Shown one piece after another: positions 25,278-33,446 of a stretch of DNA of 37,138 bases (position 1 is the stretch's first letter; each line of letters begins with the position of its first letter). The notes under the pieces are model-generated. The model was not told where the DNA came from and did no database searches. It saw only the letters and a program-made list of their open reading frames with translations. The position numbers and the translations under genes are program-made. Source of the DNA: Planctomycetota bacterium (GTDB lineage: Bacteria > Planctomycetota > UBA11346); the NCBI GenBank assembly GCA_023150565.1, contig JAKLKR010000009.1, forward strand, positions 1-37,138, read 5' to 3'.

Positions 25278-26570
25278 ATGGGCCTGATCGGCTGGCTGCT
25301 GGGCCTGCTCGGCCGCCGGGTGGTGCGCGACGTCTCGCGCCTGGAGGACGGCGGCGACCGCCTCACCGAGGTGGTCGAGCTCGACGGCGGACCGCTCAAG
25401 CCCGGCCATCGCCGGCGCGCCCTGCGCGACCGCCGCCTGCTGCCCAAGCCGCGCACGGTGGCCTCGACCGTCCGCCACTCGGTGGGGATCAAACGCCAGA
25501 AGGTGATGACCAGGGCGGAGGCCGACCGCCTGTTCGGCGCCACCATGCGCACCCGCAACCGCGCCCTGCGCGACCTGGTCGCCGACGAGGAGCAGCTGCA
25601 GCGCCTCGGCCTGCCGCTGTGGCGCAGCGAGGCCGAGCTGGCCGCCGCCCTCGGCCTGTCGGAACGCGCCCTGCTGCGCTTCGCGGTGCACCGCGAGCGC
25701 GAGCGCACGCCGCACTACATCACCTTCGCCATCCCCAAGCGCAGCGGTGGCGAGCGCCTGATCATGGCCCCCAAGCGCCAGCTCAAGGCCATCCAGCGCC
25801 GGCTGAACGAGCTGCTGGTGTCGCGTCTGCCGGTGAGCGGATCGGCGCACGGCTTCCGTCCCGGCCGCAGCATCCGCACCGGGGCTGAGCCCCACGTCGG
25901 CAAGCGCATGCTGGTCCATCTCGACCTGCAGGATTTCTTCCCCAGCGTCACCTGCGCGCGCGTGCGCGGGCTGCTGGTCGCCTACGGCTACGGCTACCAG
26001 GTCGCCACCAGCCTGGCGGTGATCATGACCGAGGCCGAGCGCCAGCCGGTGGCGATCGACGGCGCCACCGTCCACGTCCCGGTCGGTCAGCGCCACTGCG
26101 TCCAGGGCGCCCCCACCAGCCCGGGCCTGTGCAACGCCATCGTGCTCCGGCTCGACCACCGCCTGGAGGGCCTCGCGCGCCGCTTCGGCGCCGCCTACAC
26201 CCGCTACGCCGACGACCTGACGTTCTCAGGCGATCTCGACCGCGACGCCGCCAAGCGCCTGGTGCACCACGCCCGCGCCATCATCGCCGCCGAGGGCTTC
26301 CGGGTGAACGAGGGCAAGACCCGCCTGATGACCCCCGCCGGGCGGCAGGCGGTCACCGGGGTGGTGGTGAACCAGGACGCCGGCCTGTCGCGCCAGGAGC
26401 GCCGGCGCCTGCGCGCGGCGCTGCACCAGATCGAGCGCGACCAGGCCGCCGGCGCCGACGTCGCCGACCGGCGGGCCGTCATCGCCGGCAAGCTCGCCTA
26501 CCTGCGCATGCTCAACCCGGCCCAGGCCGACCGCCTGGAACCGCCGGGCCGACCGCTTGAGCGGCAATAG
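25278..26570 (+). CDS. ret: retron-type reverse transcriptase
   Basis: A 430-aa RT that would copy the adjacent msd RNA into multicopy DNA linked to the branching G. Visible motifs: GERLIMAPKRQLKAIQRRL (about 158), SAHGFRPGRSI (189-199), HLDLQDFFPSV (214-224, first catalytic Asp), QGAPTSP (276-282, preceded by Val rather than the usual Pro), YADD (310-313, catalytic pair) and VTG (359-361), the retron-specific C-terminal contact region. There is no maturase or HNH domain, so it is not a group II intron RT. An N-terminal extension of about 115 residues precedes the RT core. The ATG at 25278 has GAGG six bases upstream and starts 34 bases after the RNA's a2 arm. Confidence 0.92.
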   Translation: MGLIGWLLGLLGRRVVRDVSRLEDGGDRLTEVVELDGGPLKPGHRRRALRDRRLLPKPRTVASTVRHSVGIKRQKVMTRAEADRLFGATMRTRNRALRDLVADEEQLQRLGLPLWRSEAELAAALGLSERALLRFAVHRERERTPHYITFAIPKRSGGERLIMAPKRQLKAIQRRLNELLVSRLPVSGSAHGFRPGRSIRTGAEPHVGKRMLVHLDLQDFFPSVTCARVRGLLVAYGYGYQVATSLAVIMTEAERQPVAIDGATVHVPVGQRHCVQGAPTSPGLCNAIVLRLDHRLEGLARRFGAAYTRYADDLTFSGDLDRDAAKRLVHHARAIIAAEGFRVNEGKTRLMTPAGRQAVTGVVVNQDAGLSRQERRRLRAALHQIERDQAAGADVADRRAVIAGKLAYLRMLNPAQADRLEPPGRPLERQ

Positions 26571-26610
26571 CGCTTAGCCATCGCGGAAACCGCACCAACA
26601 GGCAGACGCG

Positions 26611-26690
26611 CCCCTGGGACCGCCGGGCTCCAGCCCGGCAATTCGAATGAGAAAACTGCCGGGCTGGAGCCCGGCGCTCCCAGGGAAGAG
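26611..26690. repeat. divergent REP pair (BIME) between convergent genes
   Basis: Copy A (26611-26639) and copy B (26658-26690) are inverted relative to each other. Each has the stem GCCGGGCT/AGCCCGGC, with GGTCCCAGGGG (reverse strand of A) or GCTCCCAGGGAAGAG (B) outside. B equals 11879-11911 over 33 bases. It lies in the 139-base space between the RT gene and the convergent YyaL-like gene, where it may end transcripts from both sides. Confidence 0.8.
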
Positions 26691-26709
26691 TCGCTAGGCG
26701 CCATCGGCC

Positions 26710-28359
26710 TCAGCGGTGCAGCCGCTCGCGCGCCGCCCACAGGCCGGCGCAGGTGAGCGGCGCCTGGCGCATCGCCCCGGCGCAGCCGGCGACCACCGCC
26801 TCGGCGGCGCGGCGCCAGCCGGGGTACTCCTCGGTGAGATCGCAGCAGGCCTCGGCCAGCACCGCGGCGGTGGAGGGGCCGTCCTCGTCGTCGGCGGGAT
26901 CGGCGGGACCGCAGGCGAGCGCGGCCTCGGCCCAGGCATGCGCGCGCTCGGCGGCGCCCAGGCAGCCGCAGATGCGCGCCGCCCACGCCCCGCGCGCCAG
27001 CCAGGCGAGGGCGCGCTGGCCGGCGGGCACGGCGGCGGCGGTGCCGTCGTCCTCCCACCAGGCCGGGGGATGGTCGCTGGCGAGGGTCGACCACAGCGCC
27101 AGCACGCGCGTCCGCCAGGGGCCGGCGGGATCGCGCAGGTGGGCCTCGGCCAGGGCGCACAGCGCCAGGCCCTGGTCGGCGGTGAAGGCGGTGCCGTCGC
27201 GCGGATGGGGCGGGCGCTCGGCGCGCGCCGCCTGCAGGCGGGCCACCAGCTCGGGCAGGCGCGCGGCGTCGGCCTCGACCAGGGTCGCCTGCACCGCGGG
27301 CACGCGCGCGGTGTCGTCGAGGCCGAAGCGCCGGGCGCAGATGCGCGCGCCGTCCTCGCCCAGCACCGCCGCCGCCTGGGCGCGGGTCCAGCGCCAGGCC
27401 GCGCCCTCGGCCCAGCCGCCGGCGCCGTCGGGGCCGTAGGCGCACAGGCCGTGCGCGACCAGGCCGTCGGCGCGCGCGCAGTCGCCCAGCGCCCAGCCGC
27501 AGGCGCGCAGCGCCGGCTCGCTCCACGCCCCCGCCGCCGGCAGCACGCGCTCGGCGCGCCACAGCACCAGCGCGAGCAGGAAGGCGTCGCGGGCGCGCTT
27601 CTCGCCCGCCGGCTCGCGCCAGCCGGGGTCGCGGCAGGTGCGGAAGAAGCCGCCGCCGAGATGGTCGTGCAGGGCCCCGGCGGTGAGCGCGGCGCAGGTG
27701 CGTTCGAGCTGCTGGGCGAGCGGCAGCGGCGCCTCGGGCCGGGCCGCGCGCGCGAGCAGGAAGCCGAGCAGGGCCGGCAGCGGGTGGCGCGCCCCCGGGC
27801 CGAAACCGCCCGCGAGGGTGTCGGCGGCGCCCATGGCGTGGGCCTCGGCGGCGCCGGCATGCAGTTCGCCGGGCAGCTCGCCGGGACCGGGATCGTCGGG
27901 CAGCAGGCCGAGGCGCAGGGCGTCGTCCTCGAGGTCGTCACGGCGCTCGCGCCAGGCGTCGGCCATCGCCACCAGCATGGCGGCGGCGGGCGGCTGGGCG
28001 CCGGGGGCGGCGGGCGGGGCGTAGGCGCCGGCGCCGACCAGGCGGCCGTCGGGCAGCGCCAGCGCCAGCGCCGGCCAGCCGCTGGCGTCGGCGGTGGCGG
28101 CGAGGGCGCGCTGGATCGCGCGCGCGGTGGGCGGGTCGCGGTCGACATCCACCGCCGCCGGCACGAAGGCGGTCGCCACCAGCTCGCCCAGCGCGCCCTG
28201 CGCGCCCAGCTCGGCGACCCAGCGCGCCGACCAGTGGTCGAGCGCGCGCCCGGCCAGGATCAGCAGCGGCAGGTCGCGGCGCACCGCTTCATCGACCGCC
28301 TGGTCGAGCGCGCGCCAGGGGATGGAGCCGTCACGGCACAGGCGCAGGAAAGGGCTCAT
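26710..28359 (-). CDS. degenerate DUF255/YyaL (SSP411)-family protein
   Basis: A 549-aa protein with the YyaL layout: a short thioredoxin-like N-terminus, then an alpha/alpha-barrel-like body. IPWRALDQAVDEAVRRDLP matches the usual ..W..EA...A....KP segment, and ATADASGWPALALALPDGR matches GGWP..VFLTPD. The family's CHWCH redox motif reads LDHWSARW, so both cysteines are lost and redox chemistry is unlikely. The protein is also shorter than the usual 650-700 aa. The ATG at 28359 overlaps the deacetylase stop as ATGA. It is the last gene of the five-gene minus operon. Confidence 0.75.
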   Translation of the reverse strand: MSPFLRLCRDGSIPWRALDQAVDEAVRRDLPLLILAGRALDHWSARWVAELGAQGALGELVATAFVPAAVDVDRDPPTARAIQRALAATADASGWPALALALPDGRLVGAGAYAPPAAPGAQPPAAAMLVAMADAWRERRDDLEDDALRLGLLPDDPGPGELPGELHAGAAEAHAMGAADTLAGGFGPGARHPLPALLGFLLARAARPEAPLPLAQQLERTCAALTAGALHDHLGGGFFRTCRDPGWREPAGEKRARDAFLLALVLWRAERVLPAAGAWSEPALRACGWALGDCARADGLVAHGLCAYGPDGAGGWAEGAAWRWTRAQAAAVLGEDGARICARRFGLDDTARVPAVQATLVEADAARLPELVARLQAARAERPPHPRDGTAFTADQGLALCALAEAHLRDPAGPWRTRVLALWSTLASDHPPAWWEDDGTAAAVPAGQRALAWLARGAWAARICGCLGAAERAHAWAEAALACGPADPADDEDGPSTAAVLAEACCDLTEEYPGWRRAAEAVVAGCAGAMRQAPLTCAGLWAARERLHR

Positions 28360-29456
28360 CGCCAGGCGACCTCCATCGCTTCGGCGGCGGGCGTGGCGTC
28401 GATCAGCAGGCGGGTGCCGGCGATGCGGCAGGGCAGCTCGGCGCCGCCGCGGCGGGCGCTGGCGGCGGCGGGTGCGATGCCGGTCTCGACCACCACCGTC
28501 AGCGGCACCAGCAGCAGGGCGTCGTCGAGCCCCGCCTCCAGGCGCAGACGCAGGGCGCGCTCGCCGGCCGGCTCGGCGGCCAGGCGGGCGTGGCGCACCG
28601 CGAGGTCGTAGCGCGCGACCTCGCCGGCGGGGGCGATCCATAGGCGGTCGCCCAGCGCCGCCGCCTGCGCCACATGCAGGCGGAAGGCCTCCTCGCCGGT
28701 GGGGTCGTAGCCGTCGATGATGGCATGCACCATCGACAGCTGCCAGCCGCCCTTGGCCGCCAGGGACTCGAGCCGCGCCGTCCAGCGCGCGACGGTGGCG
28801 GGCGGATCCTCGCCTGCCTGCGGCCGGCCGTAGCCCAGACCGCCGCCGATGCGCCAGCACAGGTGGGTGGCGCGCACCCGTTCGAGCCCGCCCGGCCCGT
28901 ACTGGTTGCCGGGGCCGACGAAGGTCAGGGCGCGCACCCCGGCGGCGGCGAGCAGGCCGGCGGCGCCGCCGTCGATCTCGGCCGCCACCTGCTCGGGGGT
29001 CATCTTGGCCAGGCCGGGGTGGCTGACCGAATGGTTGGCCAGCTCGTGGCCGCGCCCGGCGGCGGCGCGCCAGTCCTCCCAGCTCGGCCGCGGGCGGATG
29101 GCGGCGGCCTTGGCGGGGTCCTTCTCGGCCTGGCGCGCCTTGTCGGCCTGGGCCGCGGCTTCGGCGGCGGTGGCGGGGATGCGGCCGGTGACCAGGGCGA
29201 AGGTGCCGCGCAGGCGGTGGGCCTCGAGCAGCGGCAGCACGATGGCGGTGTGGTCGGCCAGGCCGTCGTCGAAGATGAACGAGAACGCCGCCGCGCGGTC
29301 GCCCTGCCAGCGCGCCAGGCGCGCCGGGGCGCTGGCGGCGACGCTGGCGCCGGCCGCGGCGGGCAGGGCCTGGTACTGCCGGCCGGCCCAGACCGGTTCG
29401 GCTGCGGCCAGGGCGGCCATCGCCAGGACGGCCGCCGCCAGCCGGGCGGCGATCAC
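28356..29456 (-). CDS. secreted polysaccharide deacetylase (NodB domain)
   Basis: A 366-aa protein with a signal peptide ([20 protein letters not shown]). The NodB/CE4 motifs are present: FSFIFDDGLADH (motif 1, DD) and HELANHSVSHPGL (motif 2, metal His pair). A beta-rich C-terminal extension follows. It likely deacetylates a cell-wall or extracellular N-acetylated glycan in a metal-dependent way. The start is the GTG at 29456, overlapping the cyclophilin stop as GTGA. The downstream gene overlaps as ATGA, so three genes are translationally linked. Confidence 0.87.
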   Translation of the reverse strand: MIAARLAAAVLAMAALAAAEPVWAGRQYQALPAAAGASVAASAPARLARWQGDRAAAFSFIFDDGLADHTAIVLPLLEAHRLRGTFALVTGRIPATAAEAAAQADKARQAEKDPAKAAAIRPRPSWEDWRAAAGRGHELANHSVSHPGLAKMTPEQVAAEIDGGAAGLLAAAGVRALTFVGPGNQYGPGGLERVRATHLCWRIGGGLGYGRPQAGEDPPATVARWTARLESLAAKGGWQLSMVHAIIDGYDPTGEEAFRLHVAQAAALGDRLWIAPAGEVARYDLAVRHARLAAEPAGERALRLRLEAGLDDALLLVPLTVVVETGIAPAAASARRGGAELPCRIAGTRLLIDATPAAEAMEVAWR

Positions 29457-30319
29457 CGGACGGTCCCGCCGGTGGTGGCGGCGGTCGCCGCCGGGGCGAC
29501 GAAGCCTTCGCGGCGGATCGAGCGGATCACCACCGGCACCGTGGGCCGGTCGCCGGGGCCGGTGGCGACGGCGCCGATCGCCTCGAGCACCGCCATCCCG
29601 GCCACCACCTGCCCGAACACGGTGTGCTTGCCGGTCAGGTGCGGGGTCTCGGCGAGGTTGAGGAAGAACTGCGAGCCGTTGCTGTTGGGGCCGGTGTTGG
29701 CCATCGCCAGGCAGCCCATCACCGGACGGTGCGAGGGCGGCAGCTTGGCGTCGTAGCGGTAGCCGAGCAGCTGGTAGAAGTCCATCAGCGACACCCCGGC
29801 CGCGTCCTTGAGCACCGCCGGCAACGCCGCCTGGCGCTCCTGCTGGCTGGAGCTGCGGGTGATGCCGCGCGCCGCCAGGCGCGGCTCGAGCACGGCGCGG
29901 GTGAACTCGCGCTGCTGGTAGGCGCACTGCTGGTGCAGGCGGTCGCCCTGCAGCGCCATCTCGCGGTCGAGGCCGAGGGAGACGGCGTTGATCTCGTCGG
30001 GGAAGGTGAAGCCGGGGCTGCCGCTGCCGGTGCCCTGCGGGCAGCCGCCCTGGATCATGAAGCCCTTGATCACGCGGTGGAACACCAGCCCGTCATAGAA
30101 CGGCCGCCGCACCTCGGCGCCGCTGGCGTCCTTGAACGTCTTGCTGCCCTCGGCCAGGCCGAGGAAGTTGGCCACCGTCTGCGGCGCCTCGTCGTCGAAC
30201 AGCTCGACGGTGATGTCGCCCATGCTGGTGGCGATCACCGCGCGGGTGTGGGCGGCGCTGGCGGGCTCGGCGGCGAGGGCGGCGCCGGCGAGGCAGGCGA
30301 GGAGGACGAGGCGCAGCAT
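29453..30319 (-). CDS. exported cyclophilin-type peptidyl-prolyl isomerase
   Basis: A 288-aa protein with a signal peptide ([19 protein letters not shown]), so it folds proteins outside the cytoplasm. Cyclophilin motifs: [38 protein letters not shown] (catalytic Arg in FHRVI), [22 protein letters not shown] and [10 protein letters not shown]. About 95 residues are inserted between FPDEIN and GCLAMAN, which makes it longer than the usual 160-190 aa form. The ATG at 30319 has GGAG upstream and follows the ATPase stop by 11 bases. Confidence 0.93.
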   Translation of the reverse strand: MLRLVLLACLAGAALAAEPASAAHTRAVIATSMGDITVELFDDEAPQTVANFLGLAEGSKTFKDASGAEVRRPFYDGLVFHRVIKGFMIQGGCPQGTGSGSPGFTFPDEINAVSLGLDREMALQGDRLHQQCAYQQREFTRAVLEPRLAARGITRSSSQQERQAALPAVLKDAAGVSLMDFYQLLGYRYDAKLPPSHRPVMGCLAMANTGPNSNGSQFFLNLAETPHLTGKHTVFGQVVAGMAVLEAIGAVATGPGDRPTVPVVIRSIRREGFVAPAATAATTGGTVR

Positions 30320-30330
30320 GGGGGCTCCGG

Positions 30331-31326
30331 TCAGGCGGTGGGGACGGCGGCGGCGAGGTCCTGCAGGACCTCCAGGCGCGCGCAGCGCACCTGGTGGCCG
30401 GGGGCGGCCTCGCGCAGGCGGATCTCGCCCCCCTCGAAGGCGGCGGCGTGGCGCGGGAAGCGGCTGGTGAAGCGCCTGGCGCTGCTCGGCTCCATCGGGC
30501 TGGGCGGGTCGCCCTCGAGCAGCACCCGGCTGCCCGCCGGCGAACCCGGCACCGCCGAGAGCAGGGCCTGGGTGTAGGGGTGGAGCGGGCGCGTCAGCAC
30601 CGCCTCGCGCGGGCCGATCTCGACGATCTCGCCCAGGTACATCACCGCCACCCGGTGGCAGACGTGGCCGACCACCGCCAGGTCGTGGCTGATGAACAGG
30701 TAGGCCACCCCCAGCTCGCGCTGGAGGTCGTCGAGCAGGTTGAGCACCTGCGCCTGCACCGACACGTCGAGCGCCGACACCGGCTCGTCGCACACGATCA
30801 GCTGCGGGCCGAGGGCGAGGGCGCGGGCGATGCACACGCGCTGGCGCTGGCCGCCGCTGAACTCGTGCGGGTAGCGGTCGAGGTGCTCGCGGGTCAGCCC
30901 GACCTGCTCGAGCAGGCGCCCGGCGCGCTCGCGCGCCGCATCGCCCCTGGCCAGGCCGTGCACCTCGAGCGGCTCGGCGATGGCGTCGCCCACCCGCATG
31001 CGCGGGTTGAGGCTGCCGAAGGGGTCCTGGAAGATCATCTGCAGGTGGCGGCGCATCGGGCGCAGGCGCGCCTGCGACAGGCCCATCAGCTCCTGGCCTT
31101 GGAAGCGCACGCTGCCGCCGGTGGGCTCGATCAGGCGCAGGATGCAGCGCCCGGTGGTGGACTTGCCGCAGCCCGACTCGCCCACCAGGCCGAGGGACTC
31201 GCCGGCGGCGATGTCGAAGCTCACCCCGTCGACCGCGCGCACCGCGCCGGGGGACTTGGCGAAGGCGCCGCCGCGCACCGGGAAATGCTTCACCAGCTCG
31301 CGGACTTCCAGCAGGGGCTCGCTCAT
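30331..31326 (-). CDS. oligopeptide/dipeptide ABC transporter ATP-binding protein (OppF/DppF-like)
   Basis: A 331-aa ATPase: Walker [11 protein letters not shown]-loop [13 protein letters not shown], signature FSGGQRQRV, Walker B LIVCDEP, D-loop SALD and switch His in ISHDLAVV. The OppF-specific C-terminal region is present ([18 protein letters not shown]). The Cys residues that usually follow are replaced: [12 protein letters not shown] instead of a GC..H.RC pattern, which suggests loss of the iron-sulfur or metal site described for this family. No permease, substrate-binding protein or OppD lies nearby, so it must work with components encoded elsewhere. Confidence 0.92.
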   Translation of the reverse strand: MSEPLLEVRELVKHFPVRGGAFAKSPGAVRAVDGVSFDIAAGESLGLVGESGCGKSTTGRCILRLIEPTGGSVRFQGQELMGLSQARLRPMRRHLQMIFQDPFGSLNPRMRVGDAIAEPLEVHGLARGDAARERAGRLLEQVGLTREHLDRYPHEFSGGQRQRVCIARALALGPQLIVCDEPVSALDVSVQAQVLNLLDDLQRELGVAYLFISHDLAVVGHVCHRVAVMYLGEIVEIGPREAVLTRPLHPYTQALLSAVPGSPAGSRVLLEGDPPSPMEPSSARRFTSRFPRHAAAFEGGEIRLREAAPGHQVRCARLEVLQDLAAAVPTA

Positions 31327-31337
31327 GGCGGCGCAGG

Positions 31338-32216
31338 TTAGCGGGGTCCGGGCGCGTCCAAGGGGGCGGAGGGGCCGGGCGATGGCGGCGCCTCACCTGC
31401 GCCGCCGGCCAGCCAGGCGCGCGGACTGAGCCCGCAGCCGGCGCGGAAGCGGTGGTTGAAGTGGCTCTGGCTGGCGAAGCCGCAGCTCAGGGCGAGGTCG
31501 AGCAGGTTGCGGCCGGGGTCTTCGCGCAGCAGGCGGCGGGCCTCGCGCAGGCGCGCCGCGAGCAGCGCCGCCGCCGGGGTGGTGCCGGTGCGGGCGCGGA
31601 AACGCGCGAGGAACTGCGAGCGGCCGAGCGGACCCAGCGCCACCAGGTCGGCGATGCGCACCGGCTGCATCCAGTAGCGGGCGATCCAACGCACGGCGTC
31701 GTCGACATGCCGGTCGGCGGCCTGGCCGGGCTCGGGGGCGGCCACCGCCAGGCGCGGATCGCGTGCCAGCGCCACCAGCGCCTGCATCGCCAGGGCGCGG
31801 GCGGCGCAGCGCCCGCCGCGCGCGGGCGAGCGCCATTCGCCCACCGCCCGCTCCAGCAGCGCGCGCACCTGCGCCGCCACCGCCGGACGGACCGGCAAGC
31901 GGCACGACGGTCCGGCCCCCTCCGCCAGCAGCGCCAGCAGGTGGGCGCCGCCGTCCCCGGGCGAGGTGTCGGCGAAGTCGCCGGGCTCGTGGTTGAGCAC
32001 CAGGCAGGTGAACTCCTGGCCGGGGACGCAATGGCTCAGGTGGGGGAATCCGGCCGGGAACACGAAGATGTCGCCGCTGCGGCAGGGCTCCTCGCCGGCC
32101 GCCACCAGCTGCGTGCCGGCCCCCGCGGCCACCACCAGCAGTTCGTGGCCGTCATGCTGGTGGCGCGCCTTGCGAGGGTTGGAGCGCGCGTCGATGGCCA
32201 CCCGTATCACATCCAT
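31338..32216 (-). CDS. AraC-family transcriptional regulator with cupin sensor domain
   Basis: A 292-aa protein. An N-terminal cupin-like ligand domain (about 10-90: [32 protein letters not shown]) is followed by a two-HTH AraC domain (about 180-275: [20 protein letters not shown], then [20 protein letters not shown]). It is the first gene of the minus operon and divergent, across 72 bases, from the Gfo/Idh/MocA gene. It is the obvious candidate regulator of both directions, probably responding to a small sugar-like ligand (inference). Confidence 0.93.
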   Translation of the reverse strand: MDVIRVAIDARSNPRKARHQHDGHELLVVAAGAGTQLVAAGEEPCRSGDIFVFPAGFPHLSHCVPGQEFTCLVLNHEPGDFADTSPGDGGAHLLALLAEGAGPSCRLPVRPAVAAQVRALLERAVGEWRSPARGGRCAARALAMQALVALARDPRLAVAAPEPGQAADRHVDDAVRWIARYWMQPVRIADLVALGPLGRSQFLARFRARTGTTPAAALLAARLREARRLLREDPGRNLLDLALSCGFASQSHFNHRFRAGCGLSPRAWLAGGAGEAPPSPGPSAPLDAPGPR

Positions 32217-32288
32217 GGCCGGACGATACGGCAAATGGGGCCGACCGCGAGGGCAAGCATCCCCCCGGCGCCGGGCCATGCTGGCGGC

Positions 32289-33389
32289 ATGGACACCCCC
32301 CTGCGCCTCCTGGTCACCGGCTGCGGCGGCATCGCCGCCGCCTGGCTCACGCACCTGCGCACCCGCACCGACGCGCGCGTGGTCGGCCTGTGCGACCTCG
32401 ACCCTGCGCGCGCCGAGGCGCGCCGCGCCGAGTTCGCCCCCGCGGCGGAGTGCGGCGGCGACCTCGCCGCGCTGATCGACCGCCTGCAGCCCGACGTGGT
32501 GATCGACCTGACCGTGCCCGAGGCCCACGCCGAGGTCGCCTGCCTGGCCCTGGGCAAGGGCTGCCATGTGCTGGCCGAGAAGCCGCTGGCCGCCGACATG
32601 GCGGGGGCGCGGCGCATCCTCGCCGCCGCCAAGGCGGCCGGGAAGGTGCATGCGGTGATGCAGAACCGCCGCTACCTGACCCAGATGGTGCGCTTCCGCG
32701 AGGCCATCCGCACCCGCATCGGCACCCCCACCGAACTGCACAGCGAGTTTGTCATCGGCGCGCACTTCGGCGGCTTCCGCGAGGCCATGGAGCATGTGCT
32801 GCTGCTCGACATGGCGATCCACACCTTCGACCAGGCGCGCTTCCTCACCGGCCTCGATCCGCTGGCGGTGAACGCCCTCGACTGGAACCCGGCCGGCTCG
32901 TGGTACCGCCACGGCGCCTCGGCGCTGGTGTGCGTCGAGATGGCCGGCGGGCTGCGCTTCACCTACCGCGGCTCGTGGTGCGCCGAGGGCGACCAGACCC
33001 CGTGGGAGGCGCGCTGGCACGCCATCGGCACCGGCGGCAGCGTGCGCTGGGATGGCATCGGGGTGGTCGACGAGTCGCACCTGGGCGCGCGTGCGGCCGG
33101 CATCCCGGCGCCAGCGCCACGCACCGGCTCGGTGGCGGTGCAGGCGGTGCGCCCGTGGCGCGCCGGGCAGTTCCACAGCGAGCGGCTGCCGGCCGAGGAG
33201 GCCCCGCCGCCGGCGCCGCTGGCGCTGGAATCGCACGCCGGCTGCATCGACGAGATGCTGGGCGCGATCCGCGCCGGCGGCACGCCCCAGACCGACGGCA
33301 GTGACAACGTCAAAAGCCTGGCCATGGTCCATGCCGCCATCCGCTCCGCCGAACAGGGCGGGGCGCGGGTGGCGATCGCCGACTGCTGA
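32289..33389 (+). CDS. Gfo/Idh/MocA-family NAD(P)-dependent oxidoreductase
   Basis: A 366-aa cytoplasmic dehydrogenase. The Rossmann start LRLLVTGCGGIAAAWLTHL replaces the commonest GxGxxG with GCGGIA, and VGLCDLDPARAEARR follows. The family signature VLAEKPLAADMAGARR supplies the catalytic-region Lys (EKP), and the C-terminal substrate domain has LLDMAIHTFDQARFLTG (DxxxHxxD-like). Such enzymes oxidise sugars, inositols or glycosides. The pairing with a GH36-like gene 57 bases downstream suggests catabolism of a galactoside. The ATG at 32289 is divergent from the AraC regulator. Confidence 0.92.
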   Translation: MDTPLRLLVTGCGGIAAAWLTHLRTRTDARVVGLCDLDPARAEARRAEFAPAAECGGDLAALIDRLQPDVVIDLTVPEAHAEVACLALGKGCHVLAEKPLAADMAGARRILAAAKAAGKVHAVMQNRRYLTQMVRFREAIRTRIGTPTELHSEFVIGAHFGGFREAMEHVLLLDMAIHTFDQARFLTGLDPLAVNALDWNPAGSWYRHGASALVCVEMAGGLRFTYRGSWCAEGDQTPWEARWHAIGTGGSVRWDGIGVVDESHLGARAAGIPAPAPRTGSVAVQAVRPWRAGQFHSERLPAEEAPPPAPLALESHAGCIDEMLGAIRAGGTPQTDGSDNVKSLAMVHAAIRSAEQGGARVAIADC

Positions 33390-33446
33390 GCGCAACATTG
33401 CGGTCCGGACGCTCGCGGGCCGGGCCCCGGCGCCTACAAGCCGGAC

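Noticed and set aside
21667-26570. Group II intron or DGR interpretation of the RT locus
   Set aside because: No maturase/HNH domain, no intron domain V-like RNA and no TR/VR repeats or Avd gene; the VTG region and upstream msr-msd fold favour a retron.
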